NCBI RefSeq assembly: GCF_000015445.1
Contig: NC_008783.1
Span: forward strand, 1 to 64,000
Reading direction: 5' to 3'
DNA length: 64,000 bases
From: Bartonella bacilliformis KC583
GTDB lineage: Bacteria; Pseudomonadota; Alphaproteobacteria; Rhizobiales; Rhizobiaceae
The notes beneath the pieces were generated by a model that saw nothing but the letters and a program-made list of their open reading frames with translations, was not told where the DNA came from and ran no database searches. This document shows, piece after piece, positions 9,401 to 19,146 of the stretch. The position numbers and the translations under genes were made by a program. Numbering within the stretch: the stretch's first letter is position 1; each line of letters opens with the position of its first letter.

Positions 9401-10666
9401 ATGCAAGAAATGAAACTACAAGAACTTAAAAGTAAAAGCCCTGTTGAGCTTATCTCTTTTGCCGAAACACTGGAAGTTGAAAACGCTTCACTGATGCGTA
9501 AACAAGAATTGATGTTCGCCATCTTGAAAAAGCTCGCTTTGCAAGACGTAGAAATTATTGGGGAGGGCGTTGTTGAAGTTTTACAAGATGGATTTGGATT
9601 TTTACGATCTGCTGATGCTAATTATCTTCCAGGGCCTGATGATATTTATATTTTACCCTCACAAATTCAATCTTTTTCTCTAAAAACAGGGGATACTGTT
9701 GAAGGCCCTATACGCGGTCCGAAAGAGGGAGAACATTATTTTGCTCTCCTTAAAGTGAATAAAATAAATTTTGAAGATCCTGAGAAAATTCGCTATAAAA
9801 TTCATTTTGACAATCTTACACCTCTTTATCCAAATGAGCCTTTCCGAATGGAAATTCAAGATCCTACGGAAAAGGATATATCATCACGAATTGTTGATTT
9901 AATATCTCCACTAGGAAAAGGTCAGCGAGGATTGATTGTAGCTCCTCCTAGAACAGGAAAAACAGTTTTATTACAAAATATAGCTCATTCTATTACAACT
10001 AATCACCCTGAATGTTATCTTATTGTTCTTTTGATTGATGAACGTCCGGAAGAAGTTACAGATATGCAGCGTTCTGTAAAGGGAGAAGTGGTTTCTTCTA
10101 CCTTTGATGAACCGGCAATACGTCATGTACGTGTAGCTGAAATGGTTATTGAAAAAGCTAAGCGTTTGGTTGAATATGGGCGTGATGTTGTTATTCTTCT
10201 TGATTCAATTACCCGTCTTGGGCGAGCGTACAACACCGTTGTTCCTTCATCAGGAAAGGTTTTGACAGGTGGTGTTGATGCCAATGCTTTGCAACGTCCA
10301 AAGCGCTTTTTTGGTGCAGCACGTAATATCGAAGAAGGTGGATCTTTAACTATTATTGCGACAGCCCTAATTGATACGGGTAGTCGTATGGATGAAGTTA
10401 TTTTTGAAGAATTTAAAGGAACAGGGAATTCGGAAATTGTTCTTGATCGTAAGGTTTCTGACAAACGTATTTTCCCAGCTATGGATGTTTTAAAGTCAGG
10501 AACGCGTAAAGAAGATCTTTTAGTAGCACGTCAAGATTTGCATAAAATTTTCGTACTTCGTCGTATTTTAGCTCCGATGAATATAACAGATGCAATGGAA
10601 TTTTTGATTGATAAATTGAAACATACAAAAAATAATAGTGAATTCTTTGATTCAATGAATACTTAG
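9401..10666 (+). CDS. rho: Transcription termination factor Rho
   Basis: A 421-aa hexameric RNA-dependent ATPase that ends transcription. The N-terminal helical domain (5-50) is followed by the cold-shock-like RNA-binding fold (about 55-105, with GFGFLR). The RecA-type motor has Walker A APPRTGKT at 181-188, [10 protein letters not shown] near 213, and Walker B VVILLDS. The ATG at 9401 has AAAGAGA seven bases upstream; MKLQELK three codons in is an alternative start. It is the first plus-strand gene after the origin candidate. In relatives hemE/hemH lie between the origin and rho; here they are absent. Confidence 0.97.
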   Translation: MQEMKLQELKSKSPVELISFAETLEVENASLMRKQELMFAILKKLALQDVEIIGEGVVEVLQDGFGFLRSADANYLPGPDDIYILPSQIQSFSLKTGDTVEGPIRGPKEGEHYFALLKVNKINFEDPEKIRYKIHFDNLTPLYPNEPFRMEIQDPTEKDISSRIVDLISPLGKGQRGLIVAPPRTGKTVLLQNIAHSITTNHPECYLIVLLIDERPEEVTDMQRSVKGEVVSSTFDEPAIRHVRVAEMVIEKAKRLVEYGRDVVILLDSITRLGRAYNTVVPSSGKVLTGGVDANALQRPKRFFGAARNIEEGGSLTIIATALIDTGSRMDEVIFEEFKGTGNSEIVLDRKVSDKRIFPAMDVLKSGTRKEDLLVARQDLHKIFVLRRILAPMNITDAMEFLIDKLKHTKNNSEFFDSMNT

Positions 10667-10699
10667 AAACATAATATTTAAAAATTTAGGATTAATCCT

Positions 10700-12007
10700 G
10701 TGGATACAATCTTTGCTGTTTCAAGTGGGTTATTGCCTTCAGGCGTCGCAGTCATAAGAGTTTCTGGTCCTCGTGTTGTTGATATTGTAAAAACGCTTTG
10801 TGGTTGTTTGCCTAAAGCGCGTTTTATGCATCACGGGGATCTTATTGCACGTGATGGTAGTTTTTTGGATTCCGCTTTAACTGTTTTTTTCCCCCGTCCT
10901 CATAGTTTTACAGGAGAGGATTGTGCAGAATTTCATTTGCATGGAGGAAAAGCCGTTGTTAATCGCTTTCTTGATGAATTATCTACATTTACTGGATGTC
11001 GTCTTGCAGAAGCAGGCGAATTTTCACGTCGAGCATTTATTGAGGGAAAAATAGATCTCGTTCAAGCAGAAGGTCTTGCTGATTTAATAGAAGCAGAGAC
11101 AGAAAGCCAAAGACGTTTAGCTGTTATGGGTGCAAATGGTCATCTGACAGAGCTTTATCGTCATTGGCGCAATAAACTTATGACAGCACGCGCTTTGATT
11201 GAAGCAGAGCTTGACTTTTCTGATGAGGCAGATGTTTCTAATTTTTCCTCTGATAAAGTCTGGCAAAATATGCAGGAGCTCAGCGATTCACTTTGTGAAC
11301 ATATAGCTGAAGGAGAACGCGCGAATATTTTACGTGATGGAATAAAAGTCGTTATTGTAGGTGTTCCAAATTCTGGAAAATCAAGCATTATCAACCGTCT
11401 TGCAGGAAGACCTGTAGCTATTGTGACTGAAGAGGAAGGAACAACACGTGATGCTTTAGAGGTCAGATTAATTCTCGGTGGCTTACCTGTTTTAGTAATG
11501 GATACTGCTGGTTTTAGGGAAACAGAAAGCAAAATCGAACAATTAGGAATAGATATTGCAAAGCAACATGTTTTGGATGCTGATCTTGTGATTTTGGTTG
11601 ATGACATGAAAAATCCTCAAAAAATCTCTTTACCAAATACATCAGCTGAAATATGGCGTGTTGGTAATAAACTTGATATTTGTGAAGGTGATAAAACGCG
11701 TTGGCCCATACAATTTTCAGCATTGAATGGTTTAAATTTTGATTATTTTTTAAAAGAAATAGAATCTTTTTGTTTGCATCGTATTGCTGAGATTGGAAAT
11801 ATTTTTCCAGCACGAAAAAGGCAGATTCAGTTATTGAAAGAGGCTGTTAAAGAAATTGATTCTTCAATAAATTATACTTTTCTTGATTTAAGTTTACGTG
11901 CAGAGCATCTTCGCCGTGCTAGTGATGCTCTTGGACGAATTACAGGCGATATTGATGTTGAGGATTTGCTTGATATTATTTTTTCACAATTTTGTATTGG
12001 TAAATAA
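10700..12007 (+). CDS. mnmE: tRNA uridine-5-carboxymethylaminomethyl modification GTPase
   Basis: A 435-aa MnmE (TrmE), partner of MnmG in cmnm5U34 modification of tRNA wobble uridines. The N-terminal formyl-folate domain (1-120) opens with DTIFAVSSG. The embedded G domain has GVPNSGKSS at 221-229, the GTTRD switch, and DTAGF near 268. The C-terminal motif FCIGK (431-435), with its essential Cys, is intact. It starts with GTG preceded by a TTAGGA-like site. It lies 33 bases after rho, and two parS-like sites follow its stop. Confidence 0.96.
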   Translation: MDTIFAVSSGLLPSGVAVIRVSGPRVVDIVKTLCGCLPKARFMHHGDLIARDGSFLDSALTVFFPRPHSFTGEDCAEFHLHGGKAVVNRFLDELSTFTGCRLAEAGEFSRRAFIEGKIDLVQAEGLADLIEAETESQRRLAVMGANGHLTELYRHWRNKLMTARALIEAELDFSDEADVSNFSSDKVWQNMQELSDSLCEHIAEGERANILRDGIKVVIVGVPNSGKSSIINRLAGRPVAIVTEEEGTTRDALEVRLILGGLPVLVMDTAGFRETESKIEQLGIDIAKQHVLDADLVILVDDMKNPQKISLPNTSAEIWRVGNKLDICEGDKTRWPIQFSALNGLNFDYFLKEIESFCLHRIAEIGNIFPARKRQIQLLKEAVKEIDSSINYTFLDLSLRAEHLRRASDALGRITGDIDVEDLLDIIFSQFCIGK

Positions 12008-12023
12008 TGTTTCACGTGAAAAA
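12008..12023. other. parS-like site 1 (ParB binding)
   Basis: TGTTTCACGTGAAAAA matches 15 of 16 bases of the parS consensus TGTTTCACGTGAAACA. It begins directly after the mnmE stop codon, about 3.1 kb from the origin candidate and 3.5 kb before parB. Confidence 0.8.
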
Positions 12024-12070
12024 TTAATTATTTCATAGACATCTTTATAAGATCATGTATTTTAGGACTC

Positions 12071-12086
12071 TGTTTCACGTGAAACT
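12071..12086. other. parS-like site 2 (ParB binding)
   Basis: TGTTTCACGTGAAACT matches 15 of 16 bases of parS, with the complete inner palindrome GTTTCACGTGAAAC. It is 63 bp from site 1, in the mnmE-mnmG gap. Confidence 0.88.
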
Positions 12087-12115
12087 TTACGGATGATTCT
12101 TTATGGAATGATCAA

Positions 12116-13984
12116 ATGCAATCATATGACGTTATTATCGTTGGAGGGGGGCATGCTGGCTGTGAAGCTGCTTCAGCTTCTGCACGCACTGGAGCACGGA
12201 CGGCACTCGTTACATATCGCTTATCGGACATGGGGACAATGTCTTGTAATCCAGCTATTGGTGGACTTGGAAAAGGACATCTGGTCCGCGAGATAGACGC
12301 TTTAGATGGCTTAATGGGGCGAGCTGCGGATTTTGCAGGAATACAATTTCGACTTCTTAATCGACGTAAAGGACCAGCAGTAAGGGGACCACGTACACAA
12401 GCTGATCGACAATTATACAAAAAAGCAATTCAAAAGCTTTTACGAGAGCAAGATAATTTATTTATCATTGAAGATGAAGTTGTTGACATAATTGTTAAAA
12501 ATAATCGCGTTTCAGGTGTTTTTTTAAAAAATCAAGGAAATATTTTTTCTGGTGCTGTCGTTTTAACAACAGGGACATTCTTAAATGGTCTTATTCATAT
12601 AGGTGATAAAACGTGGCCTGCTGGACGTATGGGTGAACAGGCAAGTGTGCAACTTGCTGAACGCTTAAAAAATTATGGGATCAGTTTTGGGCGATTAAAA
12701 ACAGGAACTCCTGCCCGTCTTAGTAAAAAAACAATTCGCTGGGATGTTCTTCCTAAACAACAAGCTGATGAAGATCCAGTTCCTTTTTCTTTTTTAACAG
12801 AAAAAATTAAACAACCTCAGATTGAATGTGCAATAACACGTACAAATGCACAAACACATCACATTATTAGTGAAAATATTCACCGTTCTGCTTTATATTC
12901 TGGAGCTATTGAGGGAGTTGGGCCTCGTTATTGTCCTTCAATTGAAGATAAGATTATTAAATTTGGTGAACGTGATGGACATCAAATTTTCTTAGAACCA
13001 GAAGGATTAGAGGATGACGTTATTTACCCTAATGGTATATCGACCTCTCTTCCTGAGGATGTACAAATTTCTTTATTAAAAACAATAGAAGGGCTAGAAA
13101 ATGTTAATGTTTTGCAGCCCGGTTATGCTATTGAGTATGATTTTATTAATCCACAATATCTTAGTAAAACCCTAGAATTACGATCTTTACCGGGATTATT
13201 TTTAGCTGGCCAAATTAATGGTACAACGGGATATGAAGAAGCTGCAGCACAAGGCCTTTTAGCTGGACTGAACGCTGCACGCCAAGTTGGGGGATTAGAC
13301 GAAATTATCTTAAGTCGTTCTACGGCTTATATTGGTGTGATGATAGATGATTTAATTTCACGTGGAGTTTGTGAACCTTATCGAATGTTTACATCACGTG
13401 CTGAATTTCGTTTATCTTTGCGTGCTGACAATGCTGATGCTCGTTTAACACCTTTGGCACAAGAATGGGGTATTGTCAGCCATAAACGTTGGACATGCTA
13501 TCAAAATAAACAGCAACGCCTTGATCATGCAAGATCAATCTGCCAAAAGCTTTTTTTGACTCCTAATGAAGCGTCTGCTCATGGATTACAAATAAATAAT
13601 GATGGAGTTCGGCGTTCAGCTTATAGTCTTTTATCTTATCCTAACATGAATGTCGCACGCCTTACAGACTTTTGGCCACAATTGCACTCAATTGATGCTA
13701 AAACAGTTGAATCTTTAGAAATTGAGGCGCAATATGCGGTTTATTTAGAAAGACAAAAGCAAGATATTGCAGCTCTTCAAAGAGATGAAAGTTTAGAAAT
13801 TCCCTCATCTCTTAATATTCAGGCTATTTATGGTCTTTCAAATGAGTTAAAAACAAAAATTCAGAAAATATCACCGCGTTCGATAGCAGATGCACAAAAA
13901 ATTGATGGTATGACACCAGCAGCATTATCATTAATTATTACATATATTCAACGTCAACGACGCGAAAAGGGGAAATTGGCTTAA
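12116..13984 (+). CDS. mnmG: tRNA uridine-5-carboxymethylaminomethyl modification enzyme MnmG
   Basis: A 622-aa FAD-binding GidA/MnmG, acting with MnmE on tRNA wobble uridines. The Rossmann motif GGGHAGCEA is at 10-18. [24 protein letters not shown] follows (about 41-64), and the second conserved block [17 protein letters not shown] is near 380-396. The helical C-terminal domain that binds MnmE and tRNA is present to full length. The stop overlaps the rsmG start by one base (TAATG). The upstream gap holds two parS-like sites. Confidence 0.96.
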   Translation: MQSYDVIIVGGGHAGCEAASASARTGARTALVTYRLSDMGTMSCNPAIGGLGKGHLVREIDALDGLMGRAADFAGIQFRLLNRRKGPAVRGPRTQADRQLYKKAIQKLLREQDNLFIIEDEVVDIIVKNNRVSGVFLKNQGNIFSGAVVLTTGTFLNGLIHIGDKTWPAGRMGEQASVQLAERLKNYGISFGRLKTGTPARLSKKTIRWDVLPKQQADEDPVPFSFLTEKIKQPQIECAITRTNAQTHHIISENIHRSALYSGAIEGVGPRYCPSIEDKIIKFGERDGHQIFLEPEGLEDDVIYPNGISTSLPEDVQISLLKTIEGLENVNVLQPGYAIEYDFINPQYLSKTLELRSLPGLFLAGQINGTTGYEEAAAQGLLAGLNAARQVGGLDEIILSRSTAYIGVMIDDLISRGVCEPYRMFTSRAEFRLSLRADNADARLTPLAQEWGIVSHKRWTCYQNKQQRLDHARSICQKLFLTPNEASAHGLQINNDGVRRSAYSLLSYPNMNVARLTDFWPQLHSIDAKTVESLEIEAQYAVYLERQKQDIAALQRDESLEIPSSLNIQAIYGLSNELKTKIQKISPRSIADAQKIDGMTPAALSLIITYIQRQRREKGKLA

Positions 13985-14631
13985 TGGTTGTTTTGGTAGA
14001 ACAAAAATATCAGGAGCTTTTAAATATGTTACCCTCTGTTTCACGTGAAACGATGGAAAATTTAATACAGTTTGAATCTCTTATCATTCAGTGGAATGCA
14101 CATATTAATTTGATATCTGCTGCAACAGTACCATTTTTATGGACACGTCATATCTTAGATTCTGCGCAGATTTATCCTTTATACAGTCAATGTTTACATT
14201 GGTGTGATTTGGGTTCAGGAGGAGGATTCCCCGCTATTGTTATTGCTATCTTTCTTAAAGAAAAACAAAAAGGACACATTGATTTGATTGAAAGTAATGG
14301 AAAAAAAGTTGCTTTTTTACGAACAGTTATTGCTCAACTTAATCTTCCAGCAACTGTATATCATTGTAGAATTGAAGATGTTTATCAAAAAATCAATGCG
14401 CCAGAAATTATAACAGCACGAGGTTTAGCTTCATTAAATACTCTTTTGCAGCTAACATTTCCTTGGTTAAAACAAAAAACAATTGCTCTTTTGCAAAAAG
14501 GTAGGGATTACGCTATAGAAGTAGAAAATGCTTATGCCAATTGGCGCTTTAATTTACTGAAACATCAAAGTAAAATTGATGAAAATTCTGTTATTTTAGA
14601 AATTTCTCATGTTCGATCATGTCAAGGATAA
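13984..14631 (+). CDS. rsmG: 16S rRNA (guanine527-N7)-methyltransferase
   Basis: A 215-aa RsmG (GidB), the SAM-dependent enzyme for m7G527 of 16S rRNA. The SAM site DLGSGGGFP is at 75-83, preceded by WNAHINLIS and the RHILDS motif. Translation is coupled to mnmG by the TAATG overlap. A parS-like site lies inside the gene at codons 18-24. The last codons overlap the Shine-Dalgarno sequence of parA. Confidence 0.95.
   Translation: MVVLVEQKYQELLNMLPSVSRETMENLIQFESLIIQWNAHINLISAATVPFLWTRHILDSAQIYPLYSQCLHWCDLGSGGGFPAIVIAIFLKEKQKGHIDLIESNGKKVAFLRTVIAQLNLPATVYHCRIEDVYQKINAPEIITARGLASLNTLLQLTFPWLKQKTIALLQKGRDYAIEVENAYANWRFNLLKHQSKIDENSVILEISHVRSCQG
14037..14052. other. parS-like site 3, inside rsmG
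   Basis: TGTTTCACGTGAAACG matches 15 of 16 parS bases. It lies within the rsmG reading frame, where it encodes Val-Ser-Arg-Glu-Thr. Confidence 0.85.
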
Positions 14632-14636
14632 ACAAG

Positions 14637-15434
14637 ATGAACGAAACACGGATCATCGCTGTTGCAAACCAAAAAGGTGGGGTCGGTAAAACAACTACAA
14701 CAATTAATCTCGCAACAGCTTTAGCAGCTATTGGGAAAAATGTTCTTATTATGGATATTGATCCACAAGGTAATGCGAGTACAGCTCTGGGAATTGATCG
14801 TAATAATCGTCCTTTATCATCGTATGATGTTTTAGTTTCTGGAGTTTCAATTGCAAAGGCTGCTTTAAAAACGGTTGTTCCTAACCTGCATATTGTGCCT
14901 TCTACACTTGATCTTTTAGGTGTAGAAATGGAAATTGCTTCATCATTAGATCGTATTAAACGGTTGCGTAAAGCGCTTTGTGATGACCAAAAAGTCGCCA
15001 AAAAATTTAATTATATTTTGATAGATTGTCCTCCTTCACTTAACCTTTTGACATTAAACGCTATGGGGGCTGCGGATTCTGTTTTAGTACCGATGCAATG
15101 CGAATTTTTAGCGCTTGAAGGTTTAAGTCAGTTGCTTGAAACAGTAAAACAGGTGCGATATGCTCTGAATCCATCTCTAGAAATTCAAGGTATTGTGTTA
15201 ACGATGTATGATGGACGTAATAATCTTTCAAATCAAGTTGTTGAAGATGTGCGCTCTTTTATGGGAGAAAAAGTTTATCGTACCGTTATTCCGCGTAATG
15301 TACGTGTATCTGAAGCCCCTTCTTTTGGTAAGCCAGCATTGCTTTATGATCTTAAATGTGCAGGGAGCCAGGCTTATTTACGATTAGCATCAGAAGTTAT
15401 TCAACGTGAAAAACAAGCAGAAGCAGCTGCTTAA
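14637..15434 (+). CDS. parA: Chromosome-partitioning ATPase ParA (Soj)
   Basis: A 265-aa ParA/MinD-type ATPase that drives origin segregation with ParB-parS. The deviant Walker A KGGVGKTT is at 13-20, DIDPQGNAS at about 41-49, and Walker B near LIDCPPSL. I chose the ATG at 14637 because AAGGA (14624-14628) sits eight bases upstream; an in-frame ATG at 14619 would add six residues and has no such site. The parA-parB gap is 51 bp, so they form one unit. No long N-terminal HTH is present, as expected for chromosomal ParA. Confidence 0.96.
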   Translation: MNETRIIAVANQKGGVGKTTTTINLATALAAIGKNVLIMDIDPQGNASTALGIDRNNRPLSSYDVLVSGVSIAKAALKTVVPNLHIVPSTLDLLGVEMEIASSLDRIKRLRKALCDDQKVAKKFNYILIDCPPSLNLLTLNAMGAADSVLVPMQCEFLALEGLSQLLETVKQVRYALNPSLEIQGIVLTMYDGRNNLSNQVVEDVRSFMGEKVYRTVIPRNVRVSEAPSFGKPALLYDLKCAGSQAYLRLASEVIQREKQAEAAA

Positions 15435-15485
15435 AAAATACAAGAAACGTGATTTATTGTAAAAATAAATTCAAAGAGCGAAGTT

Positions 15486-16397
15486 ATGAATGAGGATCAA
15501 TCAAAAAAGAGACTGGGACGTGGGTTGGCAGCGTTAATTGGAGATATCAATTTGGATGGTAATTCTGTATATCAATCAGAATATCAACCAGATTTCTCCG
15601 GATTGTCTGTTAAGTCAGAGATTGCTTTTGAAAAAATCGTTTCTATTGAGCTTATTTCACCCAACCCATGCAATCCGCGGCGCTATTTTACCGATTTAGA
15701 ACTTGATGATTTAGCGCAATCAATTCGCCAACATGGTGTTATTCAGCCTATCGTTGTAAGGCCTTCGCGTAATTATCCAAACCGGTTTGAATTAATTGCT
15801 GGTGAACGGCGATGGCGTGCTGCACAGCGAGCAAATTTAAGTCAACTGCCCGTTATTATTCGCGATGTGGATGATAAGACAGCTTTAGAATTAGCCATTA
15901 TTGAAAATATTCAACGCACGGATCTCAATTCTATTGAAGAAGGGAAGGGATATGAACTTTTGCTCAATGAGCATGGTTATACTCAAGTGGAGCTTGCGCA
16001 GATTATCGGAAAAAGTCGCAGCCATATTGCAAATACTCTCCGCTTATTAAAACTTCCACCTGAAGTGCAACAATTTGTGATAGAAGGTCAACTTTCAGCA
16101 GGTCATGCACGTTGTCTTATCACAGTTGATAATCCACGAGATTTAGCTAACAAGATTATTCGTGAAGGTCTTTCTGTACGTCAGGCAGAAATGCTTGCTA
16201 ATGAACGAATGGACTCTGAAAATAAAAAGAAAATTGTAAAAGAAAAAGATGCAGAAACAGAATCTTTAGAAAAATTACTTTCCGATATCATTGGAATGAA
16301 AGTTATTATTCAGCATAGCAAAAAAGGCGGAAATTTAAAAATTCATTATTCTTCGTTAGAGCAGTTAGACGATATTTGTCGACGTTTGCAAGATTAA
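15486..16397 (+). CDS. parB: Chromosome-partitioning protein ParB (Spo0J)
   Basis: A 303-aa ParB, the CTP-dependent DNA clamp that loads at parS. The N-terminal RLGRGLAALIG (9-19) contacts ParA. The CTPase/N domain contains GERRWRAA at 106-113 and ENIQRTDLN at 130-138. The HTH that reads parS is near 156-180 (TQVELAQIIGKSRSHIANTL), and a C-terminal dimer domain follows. At least three well-matched parS-like sites lie within 4.5 kb upstream. Confidence 0.96.
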   Translation: MNEDQSKKRLGRGLAALIGDINLDGNSVYQSEYQPDFSGLSVKSEIAFEKIVSIELISPNPCNPRRYFTDLELDDLAQSIRQHGVIQPIVVRPSRNYPNRFELIAGERRWRAAQRANLSQLPVIIRDVDDKTALELAIIENIQRTDLNSIEEGKGYELLLNEHGYTQVELAQIIGKSRSHIANTLRLLKLPPEVQQFVIEGQLSAGHARCLITVDNPRDLANKIIREGLSVRQAEMLANERMDSENKKKIVKEKDAETESLEKLLSDIIGMKVIIQHSKKGGNLKIHYSSLEQLDDICRRLQD

Positions 16398-16931
16398 TCA
16401 ATAGTCTAAAAAAGCACGAATTCTGTTAATATGTTTTTGACCAAATTTTAAATTATCTTGAAATACGGTAGTTGTTTCGTCGAAAAAAGCATCCGTATCT
16501 TCGAGTGCCGTGACTGCTATCAATGTTGCTTGCAGCGCGATAAAGCCTATAACGTAATCTTTAGGAGTAAGGCCATTATTGTCTAAAATTTCTTTTAAAT
16601 GTGGTCGACTAGACACAAAAGCAATAAGTCCTTCAATGCTATGGTCATTTTCAGTGTGAGATGTTTGTAGTTCTGGAGGTAAATTGATAATTTTTTGTTT
16701 GGCTTTTTCCATTTTTTCAAGAAAATTTTCGGTTAAAGGATAATTGGCCACGATCTTTGGGTTGTTGGTAGGTGTCAGAATAAAGTGACCGTCTGGCTCA
16801 TTTTTTATTGTTTCTTGAGCATAAGTTGCAAAAGGAAAAAGCAAAATAAAAAACACATGCAATGTAATTTTTAACATAGCTAAAAATAATCTCTTCTTTT
16901 TTGTAGGGGATGGCAAAAATCTCTTATCCAT
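16398..16931 (-). CDS. Secreted or periplasmic protein of unknown function
   Basis: A 177-aa protein that I do not recognise. A basic N-terminus and hydrophobic stretch (about 19-38) ending in ATYAQE look like a signal peptide with cleavage after Ala. The mature part is charged and helical, with a LEKMEKAKQKI segment and a C-terminal FQDNLKFGQKHINRIRAFLDY. An in-frame ATG at residue 19 is an alternative start; neither has a strong ribosome site. Its stop codon abuts the parB stop with no spacer, the two genes converging. Expression is unproven. Confidence 0.6.
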   Translation of the reverse strand: MDKRFLPSPTKKKRLFLAMLKITLHVFFILLFPFATYAQETIKNEPDGHFILTPTNNPKIVANYPLTENFLEKMEKAKQKIINLPPELQTSHTENDHSIEGLIAFVSSRPHLKEILDNNGLTPKDYVIGFIALQATLIAVTALEDTDAFFDETTTVFQDNLKFGQKHINRIRAFLDY

Positions 16932-17302
16932 TTTATTTTTTGTTACAAACCTTCTCTATAAAGCGCTTTTTCTCCAGAAAGATAAAAGGTTTTCCTATAT
17001 AAAGATTATCTAAAAAAATATAGCTTTTTGCAGGCAATAAAAAGGCATATTTTACTCTTTTTGAAGTTTTTGATTATGTATTTCAATAGTTCATAAAGAG
17101 CATTCATGTCATCACAATTTTGATGCACTTTGGAAGTGATTTTATTCAAAGTGCATCATACGCAGCTGTAACAAGCCTTTTTTATCATGAATGAACATAC
17201 AAATTATCTTTTTGATAAATCAATGTTCAATCACTATGCATTCTCACCACGATAATATCTTGTGAGAAGTTTATAAAAACATTTGAAATGATGAGTCTGT
17301 GT
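16932..17302. other. Intergenic gap with a 12-bp perfect inverted repeat
   Basis: This 371-bp non-coding stretch holds TGATGCACTTTG (17121-17132) and CAAAGTGCATCA (17147-17158) separated by 14 bases. No T-run follows on either strand, so it is not a standard terminator. Nothing else recognisable was seen. Confidence 0.6.
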
Positions 17303-17968
17303 TTAAGAATTGGATTCATCATCTTCTATCGGGGAAAAATCTGAATATTTGATAATGATAGGTAAGTGTATCATAACAAATAGAATTGTTATGGGTACAA
17401 CACCAAACACTTTAAATGTAGCCCAGAAATCATTGCTAAAGTTACGCCAAATGATTTCATTCAAAAGAGCAAGAAAAGCAAAAAAGAGCGCCCAACAATA
17501 GGTAAGTATTTGCCATCCCTCATCAGTAATTTTAAAAGCAGAATCAAAAACATAACGTAATAATTGTTTTTTAAGCAATAAACTACCAAGAAGCATAAGG
17601 GAAAATAAACTATTAATAATTGTGGGTTTCACTTTAATAAAAGTATCATCCTTAAGCCAAAGGGTTAAAAAACCAAAAACGATAACCAGTAATCCTGAAA
17701 TAAGGGGTATGATAGGAATGGTACGTACAATAATCCACGATAAACTGAGAGTAATAACAATCGCTACCATAAAAATAAATGTGGCAGGGTAAATAGGTTT
17801 ATCAAAGTGTTTGAAAAGTTCAACATTATTGATCAACCATCTACCTTTGTAATTGGCAAGAAAAAAAATAACCAATGGTCCCATTTCCAAGAAAAATTTA
17901 AATGTAGGAGACACTTTTTGATTATTTTTGGTGTTTTGTGAATTAGATTTAAAAAGAGAGTGTTTCAT
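17303..17968 (-). CDS. yciB: Septation protein A / YciB family inner-membrane protein
   Basis: A 221-aa multi-pass membrane protein of the IspA/YciB family, implicated in cell-envelope synthesis or intracellular septation. Hallmarks: FFLEMGPLVIFFLAN near 27-41, the PTIINSLF segment near 110-117, and ALLNEIIWRNFSNDFWATFKVFG near 165-187. About five hydrophobic segments are visible. It overlaps ftsY by four bases and is the last gene of the dapF-mtaB-ftsY-yciB unit, an arrangement common in rhizobia. Confidence 0.88.
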   Translation of the reverse strand: MKHSLFKSNSQNTKNNQKVSPTFKFFLEMGPLVIFFLANYKGRWLINNVELFKHFDKPIYPATFIFMVAIVITLSLSWIIVRTIPIIPLISGLLVIVFGFLTLWLKDDTFIKVKPTIINSLFSLMLLGSLLLKKQLLRYVFDSAFKITDEGWQILTYCWALFFAFLALLNEIIWRNFSNDFWATFKVFGVVPITILFVMIHLPIIIKYSDFSPIEDDESNS

Positions 17969-19146
17969 GAGTATTTTCCTGTTATGGCTTGGGCAAAATC
18001 GGAGGCAGAAAAAGGTTCAAGATCCTCTGTATTTTCGCCTATACCAATGAAATAAACGGGTAATTTATATTTTGCTGCAAGAGCAACGAGAATTCCCCCC
18101 CGTGCGGTACCATCAAGCTTTGTCATAACCAAACCATTGACACCGGCAATATTACGGAAAATATCGACTTGATTAAGAGCGTTTTGCCCAGTTGTTGCGT
18201 CAAGTGTTTGGAGAATGGTGTGGGGTGCTTGAGGGTCATGTTTCCGCAAAACACGAATAATTTTCGCTAATTCGTCCATTAATTCAGTTTTATTTTGCAA
18301 ACGTCCAGCTGTGTCAATGATTAATACATCGTTGTTTGCTTTTTTTGCTTTTTCATAAGCCTCAAAGGCTAAACTAGCGGCATCTGCACCAGATTGGGTT
18401 GAGACAACAGGAGCTCCTGTACGCTCACCCCAGATATGTAATTGTTCAATTGCTGCGGCACGAAATGTATCACCAGCAGCGAGCATAACTTTTAATCCAT
18501 TTGAGGTTAATTTAGCCGCTAATTTTCCAATAGTTGTGGTTTTTCCGGTACCGTTTACACCAACAAACAAGATAACATGAGGTTTATAACTAAGATCAAG
18601 TTCTAACGGAATGGCAACAGGTTCAAGAACTTTTTTTATTTCATCTGCAACGATGGTATGAATATCATCTAAGGATAAGTTTTTTCCATAACGACCAGAG
18701 GACAAAATATCAGTAATATGTGAAGCTGTTTCTACACCAAGGTCGGCTTGGATAAGGATGTCCTCCAATTCTTGCAATGTGTCGGCATTGAGTTTTCGTT
18801 TGGTAAAAAGTGCACCAATAGAACCGCCTAATTGTTGCGAAGAACGTGATAATCCGTGTTTAAGGCGCTCAAACCATGCCACCTCTTTTTGTTCAACAGG
18901 AGGTGTTGGCAAGGGGGCTTCTTCTTTCTCTATGATTGTATCTGTAATGACGACTTTTTTTAAATTTGATTCGGAAGACTGAATTTCTTCACTGTGCGTC
19001 GTGGGATTTATATTGTACTCTTCCCTCTGTTTTTCCTTTTCAAGCTTTATAGAGGGATGATCGTTTTTTGTCGTTTCATTTTTAGATTTATTAAAAGAGA
19101 ATATTTTTTTGATAAAAAACTTTGTCATAAGGACTTTCCTGCTCAA
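17965..19146 (-). CDS. ftsY: Signal recognition particle receptor FtsY
   Basis: A 393-aa SRP receptor GTPase for cotranslational membrane targeting. The acidic, low-complexity A domain (1-90) precedes the NG domain. GVNGTGKTT is at 196-204, DTAGR at 278-282, and TKLDGTARGG from 342. An in-frame ATG at codon 7 is an alternative start. The first ATG overlaps the mtaB stop by four bases, which favours it by coupling. Confidence 0.95.
   Translation of the reverse strand: MSRKVLMTKFFIKKIFSFNKSKNETTKNDHPSIKLEKEKQREEYNINPTTHSEEIQSSESNLKKVVITDTIIEKEEAPLPTPPVEQKEVAWFERLKHGLSRSSQQLGGSIGALFTKRKLNADTLQELEDILIQADLGVETASHITDILSSGRYGKNLSLDDIHTIVADEIKKVLEPVAIPLELDLSYKPHVILFVGVNGTGKTTTIGKLAAKLTSNGLKVMLAAGDTFRAAAIEQLHIWGERTGAPVVSTQSGADAASLAFEAYEKAKKANNDVLIIDTAGRLQNKTELMDELAKIIRVLRKHDPQAPHTILQTLDATTGQNALNQVDIFRNIAGVNGLVMTKLDGTARGGILVALAAKYKLPVYFIGIGENTEDLEPFSASDFAQAITGKYS

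Noticed and set aside
13356-13367. TTTCACGTG half-match to parS inside mnmG
   Set aside because: The right arm of the palindrome is missing, so it falls well below the other parS candidates.
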